From contig CALVLH010000015.1 of assembly GCA_944336975.1 (NCBI GenBank), positions 1 to 37,270 on the forward strand: a stretch of DNA of 37,270 nucleotides. The letters are read 5' to 3'. Below are positions 9,130 through 16,819 of the stretch, one piece after another. The notes beneath the pieces were generated by a model. The model searched no databases, had not been told where the DNA came from, and worked only from the letters and a program-made list of their open reading frames with translations. Made by a program: the position numbers and the translations under genes. This DNA is from an uncultured Clostridia bacterium (GTDB lineage Bacteria; Bacillota; Clostridia; Christensenellales; Borkfalkiaceae). Position 1 is the first letter of the stretch. Each line of letters opens with the position of its first letter.

Positions 9130-10454
9130 GACAGCGTATCCTCCTTGAAGGCGCGCGTTTTTCTCAGGTTGAAGATGCTGAAAATCGCGATCAGGATGAA
9201 CAGGATGAGCGACAGCGCCGCACCGTAGTTATACTTGTTGTTGGTGATCGTCATCTTGAACAGCCAGGTGATGAGAATATCCGTATCGCCCGCACCCTGA
9301 TAATTGATGTTGAGCGGTCCGCCGCCCGTAATCAGGTAAATGGTGTTGAAGTTGTTGAACGCGCCCGCCAGATTCATGATGAAGATGGGCGAAATGGAGA
9401 ACATCAGCAACGGGAGCGTGATGGAGAAGAAGATCCTCGAACTCGACGCTCCGTCCAGCCTTGCCGCCTCGATGATCTCCTTGTCGATGTTCTTGATGAT
9501 GTTCTCCGAGAGCATCATCGGGAAGGAGAAGCCCGTCCAGACGCTGACGAGGATGAGCGCGAAGCGCGCCGACCATTTCTGCGTGAGCCATGGCACGTTG
9601 GAAATCCCGAACAGCCCCAGGATCTGGTTGATGAGCCCGTATCCCGTATCGAACATGCTCTGCAACACGAGCAGGCTGATGTAGGCGGGGATCGCCCATG
9701 GAAGGATATAGATGAGCTTATAGATCTTCCTTCCCCTGAGCTTGGGATTGTTCAGCAGCACGGCGAGCAGGATCCCGAGCGCATACGGGCAGACCGATGA
9801 GCAGACCGTCCAGATCAGAGTCCAGCCGAGAATGCCGAAGAACGTCTTGGAATACTGACCGAGCACGAGCAGATCTTTGAAGTTCTGCATCCCTACCCAG
9901 TTGAGGACGTGCGCGGGAGGCTGATGAGACGCGTCGTAATCGGTGAACGCGATACAGATGGAGAACACGAGCGGCAGAAGGATCCCCGCCGCCACCGCGA
10001 TGAGTCCGGGCGAAAGGAACAGGAGCGCCGTCTTGTCGTGCAGCCATTCGGAGAACGCCTCCCGTCCCGTCTTCGGCTCATAGCGCTCGTCCGTTATGCG
10101 GATATGATAGCGGTACGTCCCCACGATATTCGCCACCCAGAAGCAGACGAACGCCCCTAAGATAATGAGCGCGAGAATGCCGTAGACCATCATGATGAGC
10201 GAATGGTCCTGCATGGGAACGATTCCGAGCGTGGCAAAGCCATCTATCGCCTCCCCTCCCCAGAACACGAACAGCAGGATGAACGCGATCTCGACCGCCA
10301 TATAACAAAATCCGCGGACAAAACTCTTTTGAAGAACATATCCGAGCCCTGCGACCAAAGCGGACGCAAGCGCCATCAGGGCGCCTTTTTTCTTCCGCTC
10401 CGGCGAGACGCCGTCGTCGTTGTCAAAGCGTATCCTTGAAAGTAATTTCGTCAT
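9126..10454 (-). CDS. Sugar ABC transporter permease, MalF-like
   Basis: A 442-residue inner-membrane protein, longer than a typical CUT1 permease because of an N-terminal extension. That extension (about 130 residues) has extra hydrophobic helices and a KKKGALMALASALVAGLGYVL stretch, before the usual six-helix core begins near LLFLSPGLIAVAAGILLP. The EAA loop is present (EIIEAARLDGASSSRIFFSITLP). It forms a heterodimer with the MalG-like protein encoded next. It is separated from the upstream binding-protein gene by 66 bases holding a strong hairpin without a T-run, which suggests lower expression than the binding protein. Confidence 0.92.
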   Translation of the reverse strand: MTKLLSRIRFDNDDGVSPERKKKGALMALASALVAGLGYVLQKSFVRGFCYMAVEIAFILLFVFWGGEAIDGFATLGIVPMQDHSLIMMVYGILALIILGAFVCFWVANIVGTYRYHIRITDERYEPKTGREAFSEWLHDKTALLFLSPGLIAVAAGILLPLVFSICIAFTDYDASHQPPAHVLNWVGMQNFKDLLVLGQYSKTFFGILGWTLIWTVCSSVCPYALGILLAVLLNNPKLRGRKIYKLIYILPWAIPAYISLLVLQSMFDTGYGLINQILGLFGISNVPWLTQKWSARFALILVSVWTGFSFPMMLSENIIKNIDKEIIEAARLDGASSSRIFFSITLPLLMFSISPIFIMNLAGAFNNFNTIYLITGGGPLNINYQGAGDTDILITWLFKMTITNNKYNYGAALSLILFILIAIFSIFNLRKTRAFKEDTLS

Positions 10455-10474
10455 AATAATCCCTCTTAATTTTA

Positions 10475-10505
10475 TTCGCTCCCGCCGACACTCGGCGGGA
10501 GCGAA
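10475..10505 (-). other. Intercistronic mRNA hairpin between binding-protein and permease genes
   Basis: A perfect 14-bp stem (TTCGCTCCCGCCGA with TCGGCGGGAGCGAA, loop of three bases) fills most of the 66-base gap. On the transcribed minus strand it is followed by AATAAAATTAAG, not a U-run. It is therefore better read as a 3'-end-stabilising or partial-termination element than as a full terminator. Such hairpins commonly let the binding protein be made in excess over the permeases. Confidence 0.65.
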
Positions 10506-10520
10506 AACAAATGCCGTCTA

Positions 10521-11801
10521 TCAGCCTAACAGTTCGATATTCGCGAGAATGTCTTGCTTGATCTTGTGCATGACCGTCGCGATGTCTTCGTTGTTCGTGA
10601 AGATCGCCACGGACGCCGCAGTCAGAGGATCCCATACCGCGTTGAGTTCGTTGATCGGGGGCTGAGGATAGCTGTCTTCCGCCTGTGCGTAGAACCCGAC
10701 GAGGCAATCGTCCGCCAGCACCTCTTCGTCCGTCGAACAGCCGACCGTCGAAGGAACGCGTCCCGTCACTTTGTAATATTCGAACACATATTCGTCTTTC
10801 GTCGCAAATTTGAGGAAATCTTTGCTCTCTTCGGGATTGACCGTGAACGCGCTGATCGCAAGTCCGTATCCGCCCGCAAATACGCGCGGCGTACCCGTTT
10901 CCGTTTCGGAGATCTGAATGTCGGGCAGTTTGGCGACGCCGACGTCGATGCCCGCGTTGCGGAAATTCGCAAGGCTCCAGCTTCCGTCCAACATGATCGC
11001 CGCCTTTCCGCTCATGAATTTGGACTGGCAGACCGAACTGTTCATGTTCTCGGGAATGACCTTGTTGTCGATCATATCCTTGATGTAATGCATTGCCGCG
11101 ATCGAGCCGTCGTTGTCGATGCCGAGATCGGTCGGAACGTAGTTTCCGTCTTCGTCCTTGCCGAAGATATATCCGCCGAACGCCTCGTTGATCGCCCAGG
11201 TATAATAAGGGTTGCTGTAATCGATGAGCAAGCCGAACTTTTCGTCCTTCGTCTTGACTCCGTCGCCGAAGTTGTTATAGCTGAGCGCGTAATCCATCAT
11301 GTCTTCCCACGTCCAATCTTCGGGGAATTCGGCGAGGATGTCTTTGTTGTAATAGAGCACGTTGACTTCCGTCCCGAGCGGCACGCCGTACAGCTTGCCC
11401 TGATACTGCATGAGCTCCTGCGCGCCCGTGATGAATTTGGTTTCCAGCTCCATGTCCTCTTTGGAAACTTCCATGAAGAGTCCCTGCTCGACCGCCTTCG
11501 CCAGGTCTCCGCCGCCGCCCTGCATATAGATGTCGCCGCCCTTGCCGAACGGTCCGTCCAATGCGAGCTTATCCGAAGCGGTAAGGCCCGTATACGTCTT
11601 GATGACCACGGGGATGCCCGTCTCCGCCTCGTAATCCTTCCCGATCTGAACAAAGAGATCTTCGAGCTGTTCGCCTACCCATACGGCAAGGCGCCCTTCT
11701 TTGGAATAACCGGTATCGCTGCATCCGGCAAACGCGGCGCAGGCCGCGATGCCCGTTGCCGCCATCAGTCCTGCCGTCATAACCGACCAGATCCGTTTCA
11801 T
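10521..11801 (-). CDS. Extracellular sugar-binding lipoprotein of CUT1 ABC transporter, MalE-like
   Basis: A 426-residue solute-binding protein. A signal peptide with lipobox AFAG-Cys27 should anchor it by a lipid to the outer face of the membrane. The mature part has the type I maltose/oligosaccharide-binding fold (LAVWVGEQLEDLFVQIGKDY near the start, GKLYGVPLGTEVNVLYYNKD, MSGKAAIMLDGSWSLANF). It captures the sugar and hands it to the two permeases encoded downstream. The start is fixed by a strong AAGGAGG about 8 bases upstream. It is the first gene of the operon ending at 601, with an activator-type promoter just upstream. Ligand not determined; the association with GH13 and GH127-type enzymes favours plant or starch-derived oligosaccharides. 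Confidence 0.93.
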   Translation of the reverse strand: MKRIWSVMTAGLMAATGIAACAAFAGCSDTGYSKEGRLAVWVGEQLEDLFVQIGKDYEAETGIPVVIKTYTGLTASDKLALDGPFGKGGDIYMQGGGGDLAKAVEQGLFMEVSKEDMELETKFITGAQELMQYQGKLYGVPLGTEVNVLYYNKDILAEFPEDWTWEDMMDYALSYNNFGDGVKTKDEKFGLLIDYSNPYYTWAINEAFGGYIFGKDEDGNYVPTDLGIDNDGSIAAMHYIKDMIDNKVIPENMNSSVCQSKFMSGKAAIMLDGSWSLANFRNAGIDVGVAKLPDIQISETETGTPRVFAGGYGLAISAFTVNPEESKDFLKFATKDEYVFEYYKVTGRVPSTVGCSTDEEVLADDCLVGFYAQAEDSYPQPPINELNAVWDPLTAASVAIFTNNEDIATVMHKIKQDILANIELLG

Positions 11802-11845
11802 TTTTCTTCCTCCTTATCGTTGAGCGCAACGCGCACTCTGTTTTC

Positions 11846-11916
11846 TGACCTCATTATACCAATCCCGTTTTTGCATTTTATAGTTATTTTCTTGCTTAAT
11901 ATTAGCACAATCTTTG
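11846..11916 (-). promoter_or_regulatory. Promoter of the sugar operon with upstream TGCTAATA motif
   Basis: Reading the minus strand, an extended -10 TGG-TATAAT lies at 11853-11858, placing transcription start near 11846. The -35 position reads ATAAAA, a very poor match. At 11900-11916 lies CAAAGATTGTGCTAATA; the TGCTAATA part starts 49 bases upstream of the -10. The inner 15 bases at 11893-11907 are a near-palindrome, TGCTAATATTAAGCA. The same motif at nearly the same distance precedes the operons at 15709 and 21670, so this is probably an activator-dependent promoter. Confidence 0.65.
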
Positions 11917-11944
11917 TACTCCTTTTCTTCGATCGTCTTTTGGT

Positions 11945-11973
11945 CTCCCGAAACGGCGCATCCGCTTCGGGAG
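11945..11973. other. GC-rich hairpin downstream of the AraC-type gene
   Basis: An 8-bp perfect stem (CTCCCGAA with TTCGGGAG) around a 13-base loop, with no clean T-run on either side. It lies just beyond the AraC-gene terminator, on the way to the sugar-operon promoter, and may act as a back-up stop or processing site. Confidence 0.35.
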
Positions 11974-11983
11974 GGACAAAAAT

Positions 11984-12007
11984 AACGGACAGGCCCGCCT
12001 GTCCGTT
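11984..12007. terminator. Terminator of the AraC-type regulator gene
   Basis: A perfect 10-bp stem, AACGGACAGG with CCTGTCCGTT and loop CCCG. On the minus strand it is followed by ATTTTTG; on the plus strand by TTTCTC. It lies 23 bases after the regulator's stop codon and insulates that gene from the sugar-operon promoter. Confidence 0.8.
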
Positions 12008-12029
12008 TTTCTCGCTTCGGCTTCCAAGT

Positions 12030-12917
12030 TCAATCCTCTTTGCGATATTTCCGCCTGATGTCCGTCGGTGAGACGTTCATGATACTCTTGAAGATGCGGC
12101 TGAAATAATTGATGTCCTGAAATCCCACGGCAAAAGCGATCTGCGTGACGGAATCGTTTGTTGCGATCAGCTTTTCCACCGCCTTTTGGACGCGCACGAT
12201 ATTGACGTAATTGAGCAAGGTCTTGCCCGTGCATTGCTGGAATATTTTGCAGATGTAATATTTATTGATATGTACCACGTCGACGAGATCTTCCAGACGG
12301 ATCTTTTCGGCATAATGCTCGTCCACATAATTAAGAATGGTATTCACGCGCTCGCGCGCGAGCGGGACAAATCTCTTTTTCGGATAGAGGTGATTTTCCT
12401 GCACATGATCGCGGAACAGGCGATAGATCAGCTCGAACAGCAAAGATTTGAGCATGAGCTGAAACCCGTGTTCTTCGCCGTTGAAACTGCGGAAACACTT
12501 GCGCACGAGCTCGTTGAGCGCGTCGTCGCCCGAGATCTTGGGCTGAAAGGCAATCTTCCCCTCCACGAGCGGGTTGATGAAGTTCTCTTCCACCGTTTCC
12601 ACATAGCGGCTGCGGAACAGATCCATCTCCGCCATCAGGCAATACAGTTTGGTCTCAGGCGCGAACTGCGGGCTGGAATGCAGATAGTTGGGATTGATGA
12701 CCGCAAGGTCCCCCGCGCCGTAGTGATATTTTTTGTTCTCGATCTCCACTTCGAGATACCCGTCCTGCACGGCGATGATTTCCAGGCATTCGTGCCAATG
12801 CAACGGAAACAGACCGACGTACGGCGCGTAAGCGCAATCATAGAAAAAACAGTTGACGCCGATCGTCTCGTTCGGCATTTTGACTCGTTCCTGATAAAGG
12901 ATCGGTTTTTTGTTCAT
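12030..12917 (-). CDS. AraC/XylS-family transcriptional regulator with cupin sensor domain
   Basis: A 295-residue regulator. The N-terminal 160 residues form a cupin-like sugar-sensing domain (LFPLHWHECLEIIAVQDGYLEVEIENK, GAGDLAVINP). The C-terminal 100 residues carry the two helix-turn-helix motifs of AraC: KIRLEDLVDVVHINKYYICKIFQ and SVTQIAFAVGFQDINYFSRIFK, ending SPTDIRRKYRK. It sits between the sugar operon (same strand, downstream) and a divergent GH13 gene, the usual place for a local activator. The start is supported by AGGGGGAA. Its own promoter is flanked by two nearly identical 16-base direct repeats. It is the leading candidate to control the sugar operon, but which of the two DNA motifs here it binds is not known. 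Confidence 0.93.
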   Translation of the reverse strand: MNKKPILYQERVKMPNETIGVNCFFYDCAYAPYVGLFPLHWHECLEIIAVQDGYLEVEIENKKYHYGAGDLAVINPNYLHSSPQFAPETKLYCLMAEMDLFRSRYVETVEENFINPLVEGKIAFQPKISGDDALNELVRKCFRSFNGEEHGFQLMLKSLLFELIYRLFRDHVQENHLYPKKRFVPLARERVNTILNYVDEHYAEKIRLEDLVDVVHINKYYICKIFQQCTGKTLLNYVNIVRVQKAVEKLIATNDSVTQIAFAVGFQDINYFSRIFKSIMNVSPTDIRRKYRKED

Positions 12918-12930
12918 TGCGTTCCCCCTG

Positions 12931-12998
12931 CCGAAAAAATTACAATATAATCCTAATTATTCGCAAAAAGCAACATAGTTTCCCGACAAAATTACAAT
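12931..12998. promoter_or_regulatory. Regulator promoter flanked by two 16-base direct repeats
   Basis: Two copies, CCGAAAAAATTACAAT at 12931-12946 and CCGACAAAATTACAAT at 12983-12998, agree at 15 of 16 bases and start 52 bases apart, close to five helical turns. Between them on the minus strand is a likely promoter for the AraC-type gene: TTGCTT (12968-12973), an 18-base spacer and TATATT (12944-12949). The near copy overlaps the -10 and start region, fitting autorepression; the pair could also serve the divergent GH13 gene. Confidence 0.55.
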
Positions 12999-13116
12999 CA
13001 TGATATTGATGAACATCGGAAACACTTTCTTCCCTGCGGCTTTGTTCTATTTTAACGCAAAATGCGAAATTTGCAAGCATTCACGAGAGAATTTTTTTTC
13101 ATTTTCAAAAAGATAT

Positions 13117-14637
13117 ATGGAAAAGGTGCAATATTCTGACAATTACGGCGTGTTTTACCATATCTTTATCCCTTTCTTTTGCGATTCGAACGGAGACGGG
13201 ATCGGGGACCTCAAAGGGATCACGCAGAAATTAGATTATCTCAACGACGGCAAAGGCGGCGGATTGGGAGTGAGAGGCATCTGGCTTTCTCCCCTGCACC
13301 CCTCGCCCAGCTATCACAAATACGACGTGCTCGACTATTATTCCGTCGCGCCGGAATACGGCACGATGGAAGACCTGGAAGAACTCGTGCGCGAGGCAGA
13401 TAAACGCGGGATGAGCGTCCTGCTCGATCTCGTGCTCAACTGCACGTCCGACCGCCATCCCGATTTCCTCTACGCCTGCGAACATCCCGAAAGCAGACAG
13501 GCGAAGATGTATTGGCTGGACGCAAACGGAGACGCGCGCTTCCTCGACCGCGACGCCGTGTGGAACACCCTTCCTTCCTGGCACAAGACGGTCAACGGCA
13601 TTTCCTATCTGGGGATCTACTCCTCCGTCATGCCCGACCTCGATTTCAACAGCAGGGAAACGCGCGAAGAATGCAAAAAGATCGCGACGTTCTGGCTGAA
13701 CAAGGGGATCGGCGGCTTCCGCCTCGATTCCGCGATGCACTTATACAGCACTTCCGAAGTAGAAGAAGGCGTTTCGCACCACGCGAAAAACATCGAATGG
13801 TGGGAAGAATTCCGTTCGCACTGCCGTTCCGTCCGCCCCGACTGTTACCTCGTCGGAGAAGTGTGGGATAAACCCGACGTCCGCGCCCTCTATTATCGCG
13901 GGCTGGACAGCAGCTTTCACTTCTTCCTCGGCAACGAGATCGCCGATTTCGTCCACGGGAAACTCCCTGCGCCGCTCTTTTCCAAAAAGCTGGAAAACGC
14001 CTATCTGTGCGCAGGACTGACCGACGCGAAATATACCGACTCCCCCTTCCTCGGCAACCACGATATGCCCCGCTTTGCGGAAGAACTGTGTCCCGACGAG
14101 CAGGATCTCAAACTTGCGGCGGCGATCTGCATGACGCTGGAAGGCACCCCGTTCGTCTATTACGGCGAAGAACTCGGCATGAGAGCGGATAAGGCGGACG
14201 TCTGCCCCGCTTATCTGCCCGCCGACGCGCTCGGCAGGGCGCGGACGGCGTTCGACTGGGGCGAAGAAGCGGGGATGTGCGCGACGAGGTTTTCCCGCGG
14301 ATACCTTTCGGAGGATCTGTCGCGCCAACGTGAAGACACCGATTCCGTCTACTCGCTCTATCGCAGACTCATCGGCTTGCGCAACGCCAACAAGGCACTC
14401 TCTCTCGGGAGATGGGAACCTTATCCCTGCCCCAACGACCGCGTTTTCGCTTACCGGATGCGTTTCGGCGCGGAATCGCTCGTCGTATTGCACAATGCGT
14501 CCCCGTCCCCCGTCCCCTTCCCCGCGGAGGCGGACGGAAAGGATTATCTCGATCTCATGGACGGAACGCAAACCATCCACACGGTTAAAAATAAGCGAAC
14601 GCTGCCGCCGCGACACAGCGCCATCGTTTATTGTTAA
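13117..14637 (+). CDS. GH13 alpha-glucosidase/amylase-family enzyme, divergent copy
   Basis: A 506-residue alpha-amylase-superfamily enzyme without signal peptide. It begins NYGVFYHIFIPFFCDSNGDGIGDL and has catalytic residues Asp204 (FRLDSA), Glu248 (LVGEVWD) and Asp316 (GNHDMPRF). It is distinct from the GH13 protein at 1612-3180; WLSPLHPSPSYHKYDVLDY is typical of neopullulanase or maltodextrin-acting members. The start is uncertain. ATG at 13117 gives a protein beginning at the usual GH13 boundary but has only a weak A-rich leader, while the frame stays open back to 13000 with a non-homologous-looking 39-residue extension. It is transcribed away from the AraC-type gene and probably shares its control. 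Confidence 0.85.
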   Translation: MEKVQYSDNYGVFYHIFIPFFCDSNGDGIGDLKGITQKLDYLNDGKGGGLGVRGIWLSPLHPSPSYHKYDVLDYYSVAPEYGTMEDLEELVREADKRGMSVLLDLVLNCTSDRHPDFLYACEHPESRQAKMYWLDANGDARFLDRDAVWNTLPSWHKTVNGISYLGIYSSVMPDLDFNSRETREECKKIATFWLNKGIGGFRLDSAMHLYSTSEVEEGVSHHAKNIEWWEEFRSHCRSVRPDCYLVGEVWDKPDVRALYYRGLDSSFHFFLGNEIADFVHGKLPAPLFSKKLENAYLCAGLTDAKYTDSPFLGNHDMPRFAEELCPDEQDLKLAAAICMTLEGTPFVYYGEELGMRADKADVCPAYLPADALGRARTAFDWGEEAGMCATRFSRGYLSEDLSRQREDTDSVYSLYRRLIGLRNANKALSLGRWEPYPCPNDRVFAYRMRFGAESLVVLHNASPSPVPFPAEADGKDYLDLMDGTQTIHTVKNKRTLPPRHSAIVYC

Positions 14638-14660
14638 TAAAAAACTTACGGAGGATTATG

Positions 14661-15524
14661 ATGAAAAAGAAACTCTTTGCCATCGTGGCGATCGCCGCGA
14701 TACTCGTAATGGCGCTTACCGGCTGCCAGGCAGCCATGGTCAGTTCGAACGTCGAAGTCAACAAGGACGGCTCCGGCACCAAGACGATCACCGCAGTCAT
14801 TCTGGGAGATAATTCCGTTATTCCCGGCACGGAAGAAAACGAAAGCCCTTCCACCGTCGGAAATAACTCCAAATATCTCCTCGTTTACGGCGACGATCTC
14901 GCGGCCAAGATCAAATCTTACTGCGCTCTGACCGACGTTACCGTCACCGCGACCGAAAAGGACGGCGACACCACGGTCGTCATCACCTACTCCTTCACGA
15001 GCATGGACGACTATAACCGGAAGACCAAGACGCTCGCAAAGGACGAAGCAAACATGATCGAAGACGCGACCTTCACCGACAACGGCGACGGAACGTATAC
15101 CTTCAAAGAATGCAGCGACAACACGCAGTACACCGTGGACAACATCTTCGAATCGCTCTTCTACGATGAGACCGCGTTCGACACGTCCGGCGGCGGAGAT
15201 CTGGAACTCGACAGCCCTCAGTACGGCTATACGCAGATCTATAAGGTCATGTCCGCTTCCGCAACGGTCGGCGGAGAAACGGTCAGCACCGAATTCTTCA
15301 AATACGACAATTCGGGCACGGGCTCCGGCACCGACCTCGACTATGACGATTATCTCGAAGTGACGAGCGACTTCTCGAAAGTCCCCACCGACGGCGGAGA
15401 CGGCGACGGCCCCAACGTCGGACTTATCGTCGGGATCGTCGTTGCGGCGGTCGTCGTGATCGGCGGCGCGGTCGCGGCAGCCGTGATCGTCAACAAGAAA
15501 AAGCAGAACAAGTCGCAGGACTAA
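14661..15524 (+). CDS. Lipoprotein with a C-terminal membrane anchor, function unknown
   Basis: A 287-residue protein. It has a signal peptide with a good lipobox, LTG-Cys22, and near the C-terminus a hydrophobic segment (VGLIVGIVVAAVVVIGGAVA) followed by a Lys-rich cytoplasmic tail NKKKQNKSQD. It would thus be held to the membrane at both ends. The mature N-terminus reads VEVNKDGSGTKTITAVIL, a beta-rich pattern seen in LppM/DUF3153-like lipoproteins; this similarity is only suggestive. The middle is acidic and rich in Ser, Thr and Gly. GGAGG at 14650-14654 fits a start at 14661 better than the adjacent ATG at 14658. It lies 23 bases after the GH13 gene and is probably co-transcribed. No function can be assigned. 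Confidence 0.75.
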   Translation: MKKKLFAIVAIAAILVMALTGCQAAMVSSNVEVNKDGSGTKTITAVILGDNSVIPGTEENESPSTVGNNSKYLLVYGDDLAAKIKSYCALTDVTVTATEKDGDTTVVITYSFTSMDDYNRKTKTLAKDEANMIEDATFTDNGDGTYTFKECSDNTQYTVDNIFESLFYDETAFDTSGGGDLELDSPQYGYTQIYKVMSASATVGGETVSTEFFKYDNSGTGSGTDLDYDDYLEVTSDFSKVPTDGGDGDGPNVGLIVGIVVAAVVVIGGAVAAAVIVNKKKQNKSQD

Positions 15525-15549
15525 CGCGGACGTCTTTGCGGCAGAATTT

Positions 15550-15586
15550 ACGGCATGCCCTTTCGGCATGCCGTTTTTCTTTTTTC
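15550..15586 (+). terminator. Intrinsic terminator after the lipoprotein gene
   Basis: A perfect 10-bp stem, ACGGCATGCC with GGCATGCCGT and loop CTTTC, followed by TTTTCTTTTTT. It lies 25 bases after the lipoprotein stop and separates the GH13-lipoprotein unit from the xylose-isomerase-like operon. Confidence 0.9.
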
Positions 15587-15604
15587 CTCCCTTTTGCGTT
15601 CTTT

Positions 15605-15667
15605 GCAAAATCATGCTAATAAATAGCAATTATGCGCCTTTCATTTTGCCTGTGCAGACAATATAGT
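15605..15667 (+). promoter_or_regulatory. Promoter of the xylose-isomerase-like operon with TGCTAATA motif
   Basis: GCAAAATCATGCTAATA spans 15605-15621, and its TGCTAATA starts 48 bases before the likely -10 TATAGT at 15662-15667. The 15 bases at 15614-15628, TGCTAATAAATAGCA, form an inverted repeat with 5-base arms. The expected -35 position reads TTTCAT, a poor match. The 17-mer agrees with that upstream of the corrinoid operon at 16 of 17 positions. Confidence 0.6.
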
Positions 15668-15708
15668 ATAGATGTAAATTCGCAATGGCGATAACGGAGG
15701 AAAAAATC

Positions 15709-16743
15709 ATGTCTCAGTTCAAATTTTCTGTCGGTCCCTGGAACGTAGCTTCGGGCGCGGACGTTTACGGTCCCGCAACCCGCAAAGAGATCCCCATGGA
15801 AGAAAAGATAAAGATGTTTGCCAAGCTCGGATTCGACGCCGTCCAGTTCCACGACGACGACGCCGTCCCCGCGATCAACGATCTCAGCGAAGAAGAGATC
15901 AAAGCGGAAGCCCGCAAACTCAAAAAGACGCTCGACAAATACGGTCTGAAAGCGGAATTCGTCGCGCCCAGACTCTGGATGGATCCTCACTGCGTCGACG
16001 GCGGCTTCACCTCCAACAGCGCGAAAGACAGAGAGTTCGCGATGTGGAGAGCGTATCGCTCCATCGACATCGCCAAGGAACTCGGCTGCTCGCTGATCGT
16101 GCTGTGGCTGGCGCGCGAAGGCACCCTCTGCGCGGAGAGCAAGAGCGCGTGCGTGGCGACGAAGCGGCTCGTCGAGGCGATCGACAAGATGCTCGACTAC
16201 GATCCGACCATCCGCGTCGCGATCGAACCCAAACCCAACGAACCCGTGGACCGCAGTTTCTGCGGCACGATGGGACATGTCATGGGCGTTTCCGCCGCGA
16301 CGAAAGATCCTTCCCGCGTGGGCGGGCTGCTCGAATCGGCGCACGCGGTACTCGCTGGGCTGGATCCCGCAAACGAAATGGGCTTCGCGCTCGCGTTCGA
16401 CAAACTTTATAGCGTACACCTCAACGACCAGAACGGACTTAAATTCGATCAGGACAGAAGTTTTGGCGCGGAGAACCTGCGCCAGGCGTTCAACCAGATC
16501 AAGATCCTCAAAGAAAACGGCTTCGGAACGCACGGGGAATACATCGGACTTGACGTCAAGGCGATGCGCACCACGCCCGACGCCGCCGCTTATGATCACC
16601 TCACCAACAGCCTCAACGTCGTCAAAGCGCTCGAAGCGAAGGTGGATCGTTACGACTATGATTTCGAGCGCAAATGTATCGCAGAGCGCAATTACGAGGC
16701 GCTGGAAATGTATGTGCTCAATCTGATCATGGGACTCTGCTGA
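15709..16743 (+). CDS. Xylose isomerase-like sugar isomerase, class I (actinobacterial) type
   Basis: A 344-residue TIM-barrel protein resembling class I xylose isomerase. It interconverts an aldose and a ketose, classically D-xylose/D-xylulose or D-glucose/D-fructose. Visible active-site residues: His48 and Asp51 (FHDDD), Glu173 and Lys175 (AIEPKPNEP), Glu209-X-X-His212, Asp247 and Asp249 (KFDQD), and Asp282. One metal ligand differs: the Asp of the DLNGQNG motif is His237 here (SVHLNDQNG), so metal choice or substrate may be altered. It is shorter than the usual 385 or so residues, mainly at the C-terminus. The start is set by GGAGG 8 bases upstream of 15709. It begins an operon with a PfkB kinase and a class II aldolase. 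Confidence 0.85.
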   Translation: MSQFKFSVGPWNVASGADVYGPATRKEIPMEEKIKMFAKLGFDAVQFHDDDAVPAINDLSEEEIKAEARKLKKTLDKYGLKAEFVAPRLWMDPHCVDGGFTSNSAKDREFAMWRAYRSIDIAKELGCSLIVLWLAREGTLCAESKSACVATKRLVEAIDKMLDYDPTIRVAIEPKPNEPVDRSFCGTMGHVMGVSAATKDPSRVGGLLESAHAVLAGLDPANEMGFALAFDKLYSVHLNDQNGLKFDQDRSFGAENLRQAFNQIKILKENGFGTHGEYIGLDVKAMRTTPDAAAYDHLTNSLNVVKALEAKVDRYDYDFERKCIAERNYEALEMYVLNLIMGLC

Positions 16744-16819
16744 TCACGCTCCCCCCGACGGGTGTGCGGGAACGGGGCTCACGCCCCCTCCCGCGCGCCC
16801 TATCCTTTCAGGTGAAATC

